Assembly: GCA_025128135.1 (NCBI GenBank)
Contig: JAHLYW010000004.1
Span: forward strand, 1 to 64,000
Origin: Synechococcus sp. CS-1325
GTDB taxonomy: Bacteria; Cyanobacteriota; Cyanobacteriia; PCC-6307; Cyanobiaceae
Direction of reading: 5' to 3'
DNA: 64,000 bases
The notes under the pieces were generated by a model. The model had not been told where the DNA came from, ran no database searches, and worked only from the letters and a program-made list of their open reading frames with translations. The position numbers and the translations under genes were made by a program. This document shows, in pieces, positions 8,491-18,046 of this stretch (position 1 is the stretch's first letter; each line of letters starts with the position of its first letter).

Positions 8491-9450
8491 ATGAGCCCAC
8501 CGGTTGCCCTGATCAGCGGCATCACCGGCCAGACAGGGGCTTACCTGGCCCACCGGCTCCTCCGGAAAGGCCACAAGGTGGTGGGCGGTACCCGCGATGC
8601 CGGCTCCTGTGATCGCAGCCGGTTGCGGCGGCTTGGCATCGACGGTGATCTGGAGCTGCTTTCCCTGGCACCAGCCGATTTCCGCAGCGTGATCCAGTGC
8701 CTACGGCAAGTGCGGCCTGATCAGATCTACTACCTGGCTGGCCAAACCAGCGTTGGCCTGTCATTCGAGCAGCCGTTCGAATCGATTGAATCCATCGCTG
8801 TTGGCACCCTAAACCTGCTCGAAGCCATCCGCCTGCTGGGTGAAGACATCCGCTTCTTCACGGCCGGCAGCAGTGAGTGCTTCGGCAATTCCCTGGTGTT
8901 CCCACTCACCGAAGAATCGCCGATGCGGCCTGTGAGCCCCTACGCAGTGGCCAAATGCGCTGCCTTCTGGTCCACCGTGAACTACCGGCAAGCCTATGGT
9001 CTCTTTGCCAGCACCGGTATTCTCTCCAACCATGAATCTCCGCTGCGTCCTGATCGCTTCGTCACCCGCAAAATCATCTCGTCACTGCGCCGCATCCAGG
9101 CCGGCGAGGCCGAAACCCTCACCCTCGGCAACCTCGATGTGCGGCGCGACTGGGGCTGGGCTCCGGATTATGTGAAGGCCATCGATCTGATCATGAGTGC
9201 AAACACAGCCGATGATTACCTGATCGCCAGCGGCCACACCCACAGCCTCCGTGAATTTCTCAGCATCGCATGCCGCCTCGCCGGCCTCGATGAAGCCCGG
9301 ATTCTCTGCAGCGACCCTGGCCTTTACCGCCCATCAGAACTGAACACGATCGAACTCGATCCCAGCAAGATTGAGCAGCAGCTGGGCTGGCGCAGCACAC
9401 TGCCGTTTGAAGCGATGGTGGAGCGCCTCTATCACGAGGAGTTGTTCTGA
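8491..9450 (+). CDS. gmd: GDP-mannose 4,6-dehydratase-like SDR
   Basis: This 319-aa extended SDR has the NAD(P)-binding motif ISGITGQTGAYLAHRLL (residues about 7-23), YYLAGQTSVGLSFEQP, the catalytic Ser/Glu region TAGSSECFG, and YxxxK in VSPYAVAKCAAFW. RRDWGWAPDYVKAIDL is close to the Gmd consensus. Gmd converts GDP-mannose to GDP-4-keto-6-deoxymannose, the precursor of GDP-fucose, rhamnose and perosamine, and would fit the GT11 gene at 4205. The partner reductase (Fcl or Rmd) is not seen here. It is slightly shorter than typical Gmd (about 325-370 aa), so a related epimerase/dehydratase remains possible. Confidence 0.8.
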   Translation: MSPPVALISGITGQTGAYLAHRLLRKGHKVVGGTRDAGSCDRSRLRRLGIDGDLELLSLAPADFRSVIQCLRQVRPDQIYYLAGQTSVGLSFEQPFESIESIAVGTLNLLEAIRLLGEDIRFFTAGSSECFGNSLVFPLTEESPMRPVSPYAVAKCAAFWSTVNYRQAYGLFASTGILSNHESPLRPDRFVTRKIISSLRRIQAGEAETLTLGNLDVRRDWGWAPDYVKAIDLIMSANTADDYLIASGHTHSLREFLSIACRLAGLDEARILCSDPGLYRPSELNTIELDPSKIEQQLGWRSTLPFEAMVERLYHEELF

Positions 9451-9558
9451 ACAGCCATAGCTCGAAGCGATCAAAAGCGACGCAGGGTAGATGAATGCTT
9501 ACTTCAAAGCATCGTTGCGGCCACTTTCAGTCCACAGTTTCCAATCTGAGCATCTCCA

Positions 9559-10440
9559 TTGAATTTGCCCCGGATCTCCATCATCACCCCATCCTTCAAC
9601 CAGGCCGATTTCCTGGAGCGCACCATCGAGTCGGTTCTCTCTCAGGGCTACCAAAACCTGGAGTATTTGATCCTCGACGGTGGCAGCACCGATGGATCCG
9701 TGGAGATCATCAGACGCTACGAAAAACTGCTCACCTTCTGGTGCAGTGAAACCGATGGGGGCCCTTGGTCAGCAATTCTCAACGGTGCGGCGCGCTGTAG
9801 CGGCAGTTGGTTCAACTGGCTCAACTCCGACGATCTGCTCCTACCAGGCTCCCTTGCTCTGCTGGCTGAGCTGATCGAGAAAAATCCCAATGCCCAGTGG
9901 ATCAGCGGGGCTCGGCTGGACATCGACTGCAATGGACGGCCCGTTGGCAGCAGCTGCCCCTGGCTGCGTAACCCCAACACCTTGATCTTCGCCGAGCCAT
10001 TCCTGCCTCAGGATGCCACCTTCATACAGCTTGATCTGTTCAGAGCAGTGGCCCCATCCGTGCCAGCAGACCTCACCAATCTGTTCGACACAGTGCTGCA
10101 TCGCTTGCTCTGGGCCAAGGAGAAGCCGCTGCTGACCACAGCGATGTTCTCAGCCATGCGTTGGCACCCCTCTCAGCGCACCGCCATGAACGATCAACGA
10201 GCCGATGAAGCATCCCGACCCGACGTGCTTGCTTCTGCTCTGCCTCGCTCGATGCTTCAAAGCGCCTTGCAACGCATGAGCTCCACTCGGCTGCATCGAC
10301 TCGTGGAAGGCGTGGGCTGGCAACTGGCCAGTGCTGGTGCCTTTGGCCTTGATGATCTCAAAACCAGTGTGTATGACCCCTGGAGCCAACGCTTCATCGC
10401 CGGCTCCGCAGCAGAAGCCATAGCCCGCAGTCAAGTCTGA
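9559..10440 (+). CDS. GT2 glycosyltransferase
   Basis: This 293-aa protein starts at TTG 9559. ISIITPSFNQADFLERTIES and YLILDGGSTDGSVEII define the GT2 nucleotide-binding half, GPWSAILNGAARCSG the family turn, and FNWLNSDDLLLPGSL the metal-binding DxD. This inverting GT-A enzyme lies between gmd and a GT4 gene, with only 4 bp to the next start. The sugar is unknown. The 108 bp upstream contain nothing recognised. Confidence 0.8.
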   Translation: MNLPRISIITPSFNQADFLERTIESVLSQGYQNLEYLILDGGSTDGSVEIIRRYEKLLTFWCSETDGGPWSAILNGAARCSGSWFNWLNSDDLLLPGSLALLAELIEKNPNAQWISGARLDIDCNGRPVGSSCPWLRNPNTLIFAEPFLPQDATFIQLDLFRAVAPSVPADLTNLFDTVLHRLLWAKEKPLLTTAMFSAMRWHPSQRTAMNDQRADEASRPDVLASALPRSMLQSALQRMSSTRLHRLVEGVGWQLASAGAFGLDDLKTSVYDPWSQRFIAGSAAEAIARSQV

Positions 10441-10444
10441 TCCC

Positions 10445-11785
10445 TTGAACATCCTGCATCTTTACGAATCCTCGATTCTCGAACAAGTGGGTGGGACGGA
10501 GCGGTTTGTCCATGAGATCGCCCGCCGCCAGGTAGCACGCGGCCATCAGGTTCGAGTCGTGTATTACGCAGCCAAACAGCGAACAGTCGACGTCGATGGG
10601 GTGACCTATCAATCCATCATTGACACATTCACAACCCACCTGAAACGACAACAGACGATCTCATGCCTCGGGATAGTTGATCACACGATTGCTGGTCTCT
10701 ATCGGATGCATGAGCCCGAGATCGTGCATCTGCATGGGCATTCACCACGCTGTGGTCTCTCGCAGATCCTGCAAGCCACAAAGGTGGGAATCGGCTCCAT
10801 CACCTCCGTTCACACTCCCAGCTTCCTCTGCCCTAACGCCACCTTGATCAATCAGTTCCAACAGGTCTGCGATGGTGTTGTTGAAGCCAATCGATGCACC
10901 CAGTGCAGATTGCGGAAGACAGGTGTACCTTCATCCCTAGCCTCTCTGCTGAGCAGGGTATCTCTACCCAATTTCATGGCAAATTCTGACAGCAGGCTAG
11001 GCAATCTGGGCACAAGCAGGCAGGCAACAATCTGGAACCAAAGAAGGCTGGGTGCCTATGCCGGCCTGCCAACAACCTATCTCCATGTGTTCAATAGCTG
11101 GATGCAGGAAATATTGATTCGCAATGGCTACCCAGACAACAAAATCAAACGGATCGGCCATGGCGGTCCTGAGTCTGCCACCGACTTTTCGATGCACAAC
11201 TCAGGCACCAACGACCACAACCCAACGATCCGATTCGTCTTTATCGGCAGGATCGAGCCAGTCAAAGGGCTGCATCTTTTGATTCAAGCATTAACGAGCA
11301 TACCAGTGGAACTAGGATTCACACTGGATGCCTACGGGAATGGGAATAACAAACCCTACCTGACAGGCCTACATAAGCTGATCAAAGATCATTCAAATAT
11401 TCGGCTCCATGCCTCTATCCAGCCAGCCGATGTTGCTACTACGCTGTCTAATTACCATTGCCTTCTTGTCCCGTCCCTATGGCTAGAGACAGGTCCTTTA
11501 GTGGTCTTGGAAGCCTTTGCAATGGGCCTATGGGTGGCTGGCAGCAACCTCGGAGGCATCCTTGAACTGTGCCAAGGACAACCTGGATGTAATCTGGTCC
11601 AACCAACCGTGAAAAGCTGGCGCACGTTCTTTCTCTCCACCATCAATCAAACCAAAATGAAGAAGCGCCAAAAGCGACATCTAAGAACCTACGGAGACGT
11701 GGCCGACAATTTAATCGATTGCTATCAAGAAATCCAAAAACAATATGCACCACTCAAGTCAGCAACTCGCACAACCAATCAATGA
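10445..11785 (+). CDS. GT4 glycosyltransferase
   Basis: This 446-aa protein starts at TTG 10445 and has two Rossmann halves. Its N-terminus ILHLYESSILEQVGGTERFV carries the GGxER acceptor-side motif. PEIVHLHGHSPRCGLS follows, then four cysteines between residues about 130 and 160 (FLCPNA, RCTQCRLRK) that could be structural. RFVFIGRIEPVKGLHLLIQA begins the GT4 C-terminal domain, and GPLVVLEAFAMGLWVAGSN is the donor-binding region. The downstream methyltransferase starts inside its stop codon. Confidence 0.8.
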   Translation: MNILHLYESSILEQVGGTERFVHEIARRQVARGHQVRVVYYAAKQRTVDVDGVTYQSIIDTFTTHLKRQQTISCLGIVDHTIAGLYRMHEPEIVHLHGHSPRCGLSQILQATKVGIGSITSVHTPSFLCPNATLINQFQQVCDGVVEANRCTQCRLRKTGVPSSLASLLSRVSLPNFMANSDSRLGNLGTSRQATIWNQRRLGAYAGLPTTYLHVFNSWMQEILIRNGYPDNKIKRIGHGGPESATDFSMHNSGTNDHNPTIRFVFIGRIEPVKGLHLLIQALTSIPVELGFTLDAYGNGNNKPYLTGLHKLIKDHSNIRLHASIQPADVATTLSNYHCLLVPSLWLETGPLVVLEAFAMGLWVAGSNLGGILELCQGQPGCNLVQPTVKSWRTFFLSTINQTKMKKRQKRHLRTYGDVADNLIDCYQEIQKQYAPLKSATRTTNQ

Positions 11786-12588
11786 AGAGTCGTTTGGCCA
11801 ATTTTGGCTGTGGAAGTATATACCACTCCGATTGGCGAAACTTCGACATGCGCAGCATACCAGGCGAGGTGGAGCAATTAGATCTCACCAGCCAACTAAG
11901 CTTACCTGAAAAATCCTTCGATTTTATCTACTGTTCTCATTCTCTTGAGCATCTTGGCTATCTGCACGCCGTGCAACTTCTCACCGAATTCTACCGGCTT
12001 CTAGATGCTGGTGGAGTTTGCCGGATCGTAGTACCGTGCTTTGAAAGTCTCTGCAAAGAATATCTTTTTCGCCTTGAGGACTGCAGGCGTAGCGGAACGC
12101 AACAGGCCAGGCGAAATCTGGAATTCATCACTACCTTGATCCTAGACGATCTTACCAAAGAAACCAATGACGGCCTCAAGATGCCCCTGCTTCAGCAAGG
12201 CTATTACGACAATCAGTATGTCATGTCAGTCTCAGGGTTCGAACCGTCATCAGCACAACTGGCAAACGCGAGCCGACCATCCAACAGCTGGCGCAAGATC
12301 AAAAGCTTCATGGCCCTGCCGCGCAAGGGAGCCTTCCTCCGAGATCGTCTGTTCGCGCAGAGCGATCCCCGCGCCAACGGATACGCTCACAAATGGATGT
12401 GGGATCCTGTTCAGCTCTCCTTCATCCTGAGCGATATCGGTTTCTCGAGCATTCAGGAGATGACCTTCAACACGTCCGCGCTCAAGACCTGGAGCCACTA
12501 CGGGTTCGATTCCAAAACTGACAACTCTGCCGAGTCAGAGCGGCATCCTCTGTCGCTCTACCTTGAGGCTAGCAAGGATGCTTCGTAA
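11782..12588 (+). CDS. SAM-dependent methyltransferase
   Basis: A protein of about 268 aa starting at ATG 11782, coupled by ATGA to the upstream GT4. MKSRLANFGCGSIYHSDWRN is the motif I region (FGCGS), FDFIYCSHSLEHLGYLHAVQ is motif II with the usual HSLEH, and LDAGGVCRIVVPC is motif III of Methyltransf_11-type enzymes found in EPS clusters. Central residues 95-190 are less conserved. The frame extends upstream to 11719 inside the GT4 gene, but the start at 11782 gives the standard N-terminus. Confidence 0.75.
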   Translation: MKSRLANFGCGSIYHSDWRNFDMRSIPGEVEQLDLTSQLSLPEKSFDFIYCSHSLEHLGYLHAVQLLTEFYRLLDAGGVCRIVVPCFESLCKEYLFRLEDCRRSGTQQARRNLEFITTLILDDLTKETNDGLKMPLLQQGYYDNQYVMSVSGFEPSSAQLANASRPSNSWRKIKSFMALPRKGAFLRDRLFAQSDPRANGYAHKWMWDPVQLSFILSDIGFSSIQEMTFNTSALKTWSHYGFDSKTDNSAESERHPLSLYLEASKDAS

Positions 12589-13645
12589 GATCGTTGTTAT
12601 CACAGGGCCTTATGTCATCCCTTCCATCTACTATGGAGGTATCCAGCGCATCGTTCATCTTCTTTGCTCAGGATTGAGTGAACAAGGCATCGAAGTCGAT
12701 CTGTTAGCTGGGACAGGATCCAGCACCTACTCAGGCCGCACATACACTTATCGACATCAGAAACCCACGTTGCAGAGCCGCCTCTACCGCAGGCTTGCGT
12801 TCCAAGCCACTGCGATCCGAGCTGCTCTCGATCGAGCCGACCTGATTCATTCCTTTGTGATGTGGCCGGAATATCATGGCTTGCTCCACGCCCTGAACCT
12901 GCCGATTCTCTTCACCCAGCAGAACACTGCTGCAGCGGATGACTGGGAAAGAATCGTGAAGGTCAATCAATCGCGGAGCTTTTATATCGGCATTAGCCAA
13001 GACCAGATCTCCTCGGTGCAGGGTCTTCCGCCTGAGCGCTCCACCGTGATCGGGAATGCCACCGATTTCAACCTGATCCGACCCGTGGCGGATCCCAGCG
13101 GTGCCTACCTTGCATTTCTGGGTCGGCTCAGCCATGACAAAGGTGTGGATCTGGCCATTCGCTTGTCGCTAGCCACCGGGATTCCGCTCAAGATTGCTGG
13201 CATCATTCCCCATGAAGAGAAGGGAGCGGATCAGTTCTTTCACGAGCACGTGGCCCCGTACCTCAGCCGGAGTGGCATCGAATACATCGGTGAAATCGAT
13301 GATGGCGCCAAGTCCACCTTTCTCGGCAATGCTCTGGCACTGCTTATGCCGAACCGATGGCGCGAACCCTTCGGCATCGTGATGGTGGAAGCCCTTGCCG
13401 CCGGCACGCCAGTGATCGGATCCAACCTCGGATCGATCCCGGAGCTGGTAGAGCATGGACAAACCGGTTTCATCTGCGATTCATTTGAGGCCTTCGTGGA
13501 GGCCATTCGGCGCGTGCATCAGCTTGATCGGACGATTTGCCGGACTTCCGGCGAACGGCGCTTCTCCAAATCCGTGTTCATCCAGGCGCATTTGGATTTC
13601 TATGCATCGGCTCTTGCCATGCTATCCCCCCGCAGAGGCTTGTAA
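12578..13645 (+). CDS. GT4 glycosyltransferase (YGG-I-QRIV type)
   Basis: A protein of about 355 aa from ATG 12578, overlapping the methyltransferase by 11 bp. IVVITGPYVIPSIYYGGIQRIV is replaced in its relatives by YGG.ER.V; the donor half shows YLAFLGRLSHDKGVDLAI and REPFGIVMVEALAAGTPVIG. It is clearly paralogous to the genes at 13651 and 21391 (same YGG motif, same RWxEPFG block), so the locus holds a small family derived by duplication. It is a retaining transferase of unknown donor. Confidence 0.85.
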   Translation: MLRKIVVITGPYVIPSIYYGGIQRIVHLLCSGLSEQGIEVDLLAGTGSSTYSGRTYTYRHQKPTLQSRLYRRLAFQATAIRAALDRADLIHSFVMWPEYHGLLHALNLPILFTQQNTAAADDWERIVKVNQSRSFYIGISQDQISSVQGLPPERSTVIGNATDFNLIRPVADPSGAYLAFLGRLSHDKGVDLAIRLSLATGIPLKIAGIIPHEEKGADQFFHEHVAPYLSRSGIEYIGEIDDGAKSTFLGNALALLMPNRWREPFGIVMVEALAAGTPVIGSNLGSIPELVEHGQTGFICDSFEAFVEAIRRVHQLDRTICRTSGERRFSKSVFIQAHLDFYASALAMLSPRRGL

Positions 13646-13650
13646 GCCTT

Positions 13651-14685
13651 TTGAAGATTCTCTTCATCGCTGATCCACACATCCCGGTGCCGCCTCTGAA
13701 ATATGGAGGAGCCGAACGAATTGTTGATATTTATGCTACAGAATTCAAACGTTTGGGACATCAAGTTGACATCATGGCGGGCCTTGGCTCACGCAACAAT
13801 GGCGGGTGCTTGCATGTCCATCAGGCACCCACCATGGCGTACCACAGCCGTGCCAAGAGAAAGCTCCAGTTTCAACTGCAGAGCCTCTGGGCAGCTCGTG
13901 ACGCTGATGTTGTTTACAACCATGGACGATTCGACTACATGCAGTCATTGCTTTGTATCAATAAGCCTTCAGTCCATGCGTTTCACAATCCAATTGATCA
14001 GCAGCAGATTGATTCGGCAGAGGCTCTTATCCGCTCACGATTTGCGTTTCAATGCCTCAGCGAAAATCAACGCTCTCAGGTCAGAATCTCGCATCCTGTT
14101 CACATCATCCCGAATCCCGTTAATAGTTCAATTTATCAGCTCGGAAGTGGCGAGGGAGGGTATTTAGCCTTCCTTGGGCGTCTCACCGCCAACAAAGGAG
14201 TGGATGCAGCCATCGACGTGGCCCACCGCACCGGCCAACGTCTTGTGATCGCTGGCAATCAGTCAACCGAAGAGGGTGCTTCTAAGTATTTTCGACAAGC
14301 TATTAGTCCCCACCTTGATGGTGATCAGATTCGCTGGATCGGCCCTGTTGATGATGCTCAGAAGCATGAACTTCTTGCCGGAGCTTCAGCATTGCTTTTT
14401 CCAATCCGCTGGGATGAACCCTTCGGCATGGTGATGATCGAAGCGCTGGCCTGTGGAACACCAGTGATCGCCACACGCATGGGATCGACTCCCGAGGTGA
14501 TTGACCACGGCTCCACGGGCTTTCTCTGCGACACCGTGGAAGACATGGTGCAAGCTATCAAAGACCTTTCTGCCATTTCACGATCCGATTGCCGAACTGT
14601 GGCCGAAACGCGCTTTGATGTGCGTACGATCGCGCCAAGAATCCTGGAGATTCTTTACCAGCTTGCTAGCAAGGAAAAATTCTGA
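13651..14685 (+). CDS. GT4 glycosyltransferase (YGG-ER type)
   Basis: A protein of about 344 aa. I place the start at TTG 13651, five bases after the previous stop (LKILFIADPHIPVPPLKYGG); the frame stays open upstream inside the previous gene, which I treat as chance. YGGAERIVDIYATEFKRLG, GYLAFLGRLTANKGVDAAID and RWDEPFGMVMIEALACGTPV match the neighbouring GT4 paralogue. It is followed by about 440 bp without a clear gene, so it probably ends a transcription or acquisition unit. Confidence 0.85.
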   Translation: MKILFIADPHIPVPPLKYGGAERIVDIYATEFKRLGHQVDIMAGLGSRNNGGCLHVHQAPTMAYHSRAKRKLQFQLQSLWAARDADVVYNHGRFDYMQSLLCINKPSVHAFHNPIDQQQIDSAEALIRSRFAFQCLSENQRSQVRISHPVHIIPNPVNSSIYQLGSGEGGYLAFLGRLTANKGVDAAIDVAHRTGQRLVIAGNQSTEEGASKYFRQAISPHLDGDQIRWIGPVDDAQKHELLAGASALLFPIRWDEPFGMVMIEALACGTPVIATRMGSTPEVIDHGSTGFLCDTVEDMVQAIKDLSAISRSDCRTVAETRFDVRTIAPRILEILYQLASKEKF

Positions 14686-15123
14686 TAATCCATGCTTTCC
14701 TAGCCGAGCGTGAGCTGCACCTACTGACCTTTGAGCTCAATCGCTTTGCGAGGCGGACAGCGACAAATCTTCGTCTGGTCGATCTCAACAGAGACAGGCG
14801 CAGAGGAGTTCTCCCCTGATCTGGATGCTGGCCCAATTTTCCGTGTGTTCGTATCCGCTGGATCGGAAGCGCGGTCGATGACCAACAAAACCTCTTTTAC
14901 ACCAAGACAGTGGAAATCAAATTATTTTTATTGGAAAGCCGGAACCCTCCCAGCTTATTACGCTGAAGGTCCGCTCCAGCACTAGGCTCATAGTCGCAGT
15001 CATCAGTTAACCACACGGGTTTATCCGGGATGAGTCTAGCTGATCCCCCATCCCTTGACAGGATGAGATAGTGGCAGCAGCAAAGCAATGCCTCAGCAGA
15101 AATCAACAGTGTGACGATAAGAA
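14686..15123. other. Gene-poor gap with possible decayed coding
   Basis: No intact gene is recognised. One rightward frame reads HAFLAERELHLLTFELNRFA and on to VDLNRDRRRG before a stop, and other frames continue as RVFVSAGSEARS and PAYYAEGPLQH, which look protein-like but cannot be assigned to a family. This fits a frameshifted remnant. No terminator with a T-run or other RNA structure was evident. Confidence 0.35.
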
Positions 15124-16152
15124 ATGAAGCTACGCCCTGACATTAATCATCGCCAATCTTTATCCGAGTATGCTCATAATCTAGCTATGATGATGCAGTC
15201 CTATTGGCAGCACTCTTTGCGGAAGCACTCGTTACTCGCCAGTAGAATTCGAAAGCTTCGAATTCTACCAGTTATTCTTTTGCGCCGATTCGGACTCGCT
15301 CCTTATTTAAATTATCAAGCGAAATGCAAGGTCGGAACTCAATCTATTGCCGTCCCAATGCATGAAGGCAAGCTGGAATCAGTTCTTCTGATGGAGGAAG
15401 GATACAAAGCCGTTTTGCTCAGCTTACTCAAAAAATATGCAGACATTACTTGCTTCGTTGATATTGGTGCCAACTGCGGCCAAACCATGTTAGAAGTATG
15501 CTCCTGGAATCGTGAAATTATCTACTATGGCTTTGAGCCCAATCCAGAGGCCTTTGGTCTTCTTCAGAAAGTTTCCGCATGCAATAAATTTAACTCAACT
15601 CTGTTCCCATGGGCTTGTGGTGATGCCTCCAAGCCCCTGAAGATCTATCGAACCTCCGAACTGGACGCTGGGGCAACGGTTGTCCCTGAAATCAGGCCCG
15701 ACACCTATGCATCTGTGAGTGGCTTCTGGATAGCAACCTATCCTCTTGACAAGGTCGCAATTCCTGATCTGCCTTCAGGATTCATTCTGAAAATTGATGT
15801 GGAGGGATCGGAACTTGAAGTATTGCGTGGAGCCCTTACCACAATCCATGCCAAACGGCCAATCATTCTCTGCGAGGTTCTTCATGCCCATCGAGAGTCG
15901 GAGATTCCAGCCAATGACGCTCGAAAGAGGAAACTGGAATCTATCCTCGATCAGTTGAACTATACACTGTATCTCTGTGTGCTGGACCTTGATACCAGAG
16001 TGTCGCTCTTAGAGATACAAGCCGTTTCTGAGTTTCCAAAAAATCAGGTCTGGTCTCGATCGCCTCATACCTGTGATTATATCTTTGCTCCCAAAGAAAT
16101 CCAAGACTTTGCCAAGATCACTCTGGAATCAACCGGTGTCGCTTCTATCTAA
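15124..16152 (+). CDS. FkbM family methyltransferase
   Basis: This 342-aa protein has CFVDIGANCGQTMLEVCSW (motif I, about residues 115-133), YYGFEPNPEAFGLLQK, and FILKIDVEGSELEVLRGAL (about 220-238), which together are diagnostic of FkbM methyltransferases. The N-terminal 90 residues are basic (LRKHSLLASRIRKLRIL) and not conserved. Base composition is AT-richer than the GT4 genes on either side, so it may be a separate acquisition. A sugar O-methyltransferase role is likely; the substrate is unknown. Confidence 0.85.
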   Translation: MKLRPDINHRQSLSEYAHNLAMMMQSYWQHSLRKHSLLASRIRKLRILPVILLRRFGLAPYLNYQAKCKVGTQSIAVPMHEGKLESVLLMEEGYKAVLLSLLKKYADITCFVDIGANCGQTMLEVCSWNREIIYYGFEPNPEAFGLLQKVSACNKFNSTLFPWACGDASKPLKIYRTSELDAGATVVPEIRPDTYASVSGFWIATYPLDKVAIPDLPSGFILKIDVEGSELEVLRGALTTIHAKRPIILCEVLHAHRESEIPANDARKRKLESILDQLNYTLYLCVLDLDTRVSLLEIQAVSEFPKNQVWSRSPHTCDYIFAPKEIQDFAKITLESTGVASI

Positions 16153-16166
16153 ATCCCGCCAGAATC

Positions 16167-17300
16167 ATGTTAGCGAGTCGTGAGCCCGCAGCTGTAGTGG
16201 ATGTGCTCATCTTGATCCACAGCTTCGCAGCAGAAGGCTGTCCCCAATTGGCTCTGCTGTTGTGCCGCCACTGGGAGCGCCACGGCATTCGGCCGGTGCT
16301 GGTGCTGCTGGAGAGCGAGCCGCAGGATCTGCGTTCTGAGTTTGAGGCTCTCTCCATGCCGGTTTGCACCCTGGCCCTCGGCCAGGGCCAGGGCCGCTAC
16401 CCACGCTTGATCTGGCAGATCTTCCGCCTCTGTCGGCGCCATCGGCCCGCAGCCGTGCTCAGCTTCCCGCTCGGCTGGCATGCCTGCATCGCCTGGGGCG
16501 CCAAGCTGAGCGGCGTGAAGCGGGTCTGCGCCCATGTAGGAAACCTGCCGCCAGTGTGGACGGGCCATGCCTTCGGCAAGTTCAAGGCACTGGTGCAGCT
16601 GGGCCGTCCAGTGACCCACCGCTTGCTCTGCTGCTCGGACTACATCCGCGACGCCACCGTGCGCGATTTTGGGGTAAGGCCTACAGAAACGGTTGCGATC
16701 TACAACGCCTGTGATCTGGAGGCCTTCGCCTCTCTGAAGCGCCTCCCGCATGCCCACCACCACCCTCGGTTGGGCATGGTGGCGCGACTGGAACAACACA
16801 AAGATCAGCCCACCTTGATTCGGGCGGTCACCCTGCTGCGGCAGCGGGGTGTGGACGTTGAGGTCTGGCTGATCGGCGAAGGCAGCCAGCGGCTCGCCCT
16901 TGAGCGCTTGATCGCCGAGCTGGAGCTGGCGGATCGAGTGAAGCTGCTCGGCAGCCGTCGCGACATCCCCAAGCTGCTCAACCAGCTCGATCTCTTTGTG
17001 TTCGCCGCCAAGCCCGATGAGGGCTTCGGGATCGCCCTGGCCGAAGCGATGGCCGTCGGCCTGCCGATCGTGGCCACCGATGTGGGCGCCTGCCGGGAGG
17101 TGCTGGAGGATGGCCTCCTCGGCCGCCTGGTGCCTCCCGGAGATCCGGCGGCGCTGGCGGCGGGGATACGGGAGGTGCTGGCCGATCCGCTCGCCGCTGG
17201 CCGTTGCGCCGAGCGTGCTCGCGTGCGGGCGCTTCGGGATTTTTCGGTGGAAGCCATGGCCCAGGCCTACGGGCGGGAACTTGGGCTCTCGGTAGCCTGA
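16167..17300 (+). CDS. GT4 glycosyltransferase
   Basis: This 377-aa protein begins VDVLILIHSFAAEGCPQLAL and has RLGMVARLEQHKDQPTLIRA, VKLLGSRRDIPKLLNQLDLF and DEGFGIALAEAMAVGLPIVA, typical of the GT4 C-terminal domain. It is paralogous to the gene at 18208 (IHS/LHV..GLHAAG N-terminus, EGFGIALIEALAAGLPVIA). Between the two lie an MNT/HEPN gene pair and a fragment resembling the VKLLGS-LLNQLDLFV segment of this gene, suggesting a duplicated array disturbed by an insertion. Confidence 0.85.
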   Translation: MLASREPAAVVDVLILIHSFAAEGCPQLALLLCRHWERHGIRPVLVLLESEPQDLRSEFEALSMPVCTLALGQGQGRYPRLIWQIFRLCRRHRPAAVLSFPLGWHACIAWGAKLSGVKRVCAHVGNLPPVWTGHAFGKFKALVQLGRPVTHRLLCCSDYIRDATVRDFGVRPTETVAIYNACDLEAFASLKRLPHAHHHPRLGMVARLEQHKDQPTLIRAVTLLRQRGVDVEVWLIGEGSQRLALERLIAELELADRVKLLGSRRDIPKLLNQLDLFVFAAKPDEGFGIALAEAMAVGLPIVATDVGACREVLEDGLLGRLVPPGDPAALAAGIREVLADPLAAGRCAERARVRALRDFSVEAMAQAYGRELGLSVA

Positions 17301-17397
17301 ATCCATGGCCGGTTCCCCCACCCTCTCTCCCCTGGAGGCCCTGCGCCGGTAACGCCATGCCCGCTGGCTTGCCGCCTTCACCAGCAGCCTGATCGAA

Positions 17398-17682
17398 GTG
17401 TTCAGCGCTGATTCTCAGCCGGGTGGTGAGCCGATCGAGGTTTTCTTGTTCGGCTCCAGGGCCCGGGGCGACTGGGATGGCTACTCCGATATCGACCTGC
17501 TCGTGATCGTGGATGACCAGGCGGCGGCCGATCTCTGGGCCGATCGCCTGCTGGAGGCCGGTGTTGGCTCGGATGTGCTGCCGGTCAGCCGAGGCTGCTG
17601 GCAATCGTGGGTTGCTTCTCCCTCTCCCCATTGGCGAGCGGTGCGCTCCCAGGCCATTCCCCTGCTCCGCTGGCCCCCGTGA
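17398..17682 (+). CDS. MNT-type nucleotidyltransferase
   Basis: A minimal nucleotidyltransferase (about 94 aa from GTG 17398). EVFLFGSRARGDWDGYSDID carries the family's GS-x-RG...DxD catalytic motif, apparently intact. Upstream, the same frame continues back to ATG 17305 but is broken by TAA at 17350-17352, so the ancestral protein was probably about 31 codons longer and the present start is a fallback. In MNT/HEPN modules this protein is the antitoxin, which adenylylates the HEPN partner. The HEPN gene follows with a GTGA overlap. Confidence 0.75.
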   Translation: MFSADSQPGGEPIEVFLFGSRARGDWDGYSDIDLLVIVDDQAAADLWADRLLEAGVGSDVLPVSRGCWQSWVASPSPHWRAVRSQAIPLLRWPP

Positions 17683-18020
17683 ACGTACGCCCGAAAGCCT
17701 GGCTGGCCCAGGCCTGCTACTTCGCTTCGCAGGCTGCGGACAAAGCTCTCAAGAGCATGATCCTGGAGCTTGATGAGGAACCACCCCACACCCATGTTCT
17801 CGGAGATCTGGTGCGGCAGCTGCAAGCAGCAGGACTGGACACATCTGCGCTGGCTCCGCTGGCCCTCAAGGCCCTCAGCCGGATGACGATCACTTCGCGG
17901 TATCCGATCGAAACCACGCCACCAGCTGAGCTGTTCGACCCCGTCGATGCGGAGCAGGCGATCGGCACAGCAGCAGCGGTGATCGAGGCCCTGGCCGCCA
18001 TGGATCAGGCGCCATCGTGA
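17679..18020 (+). CDS. HEPN domain protein
   Basis: A 113-aa all-helical HEPN protein. VRPKAWLAQACYFASQAADK starts the first helix pair, and HTHVLGDLVRQLQAAG matches the usual TH.L..L region. The C-terminal half (DPVDAEQAIGTAAAVIEAL) is the final helix. It is coupled to the nucleotidyltransferase by a 4-bp overlap (GTG 17679), the typical MNT/HEPN arrangement in which HEPN is the RNase toxin or a substrate-binding partner. I do not see a clear RX4-6H RNase motif, so it may be a non-toxic HEPN subtype. Confidence 0.7.
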   Translation: MNVRPKAWLAQACYFASQAADKALKSMILELDEEPPHTHVLGDLVRQLQAAGLDTSALAPLALKALSRMTITSRYPIETTPPAELFDPVDAEQAIGTAAAVIEALAAMDQAPS

Positions 18021-18046
18021 TCTCATGGGTGTGGTTGATCCTCCAG

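Noticed and set aside
16170..17381. 403-codon minus-strand ORF opposite a GT4 gene
   Set aside because: The plus strand has complete GT4 motifs; the opposite frame has no recognisable domain.
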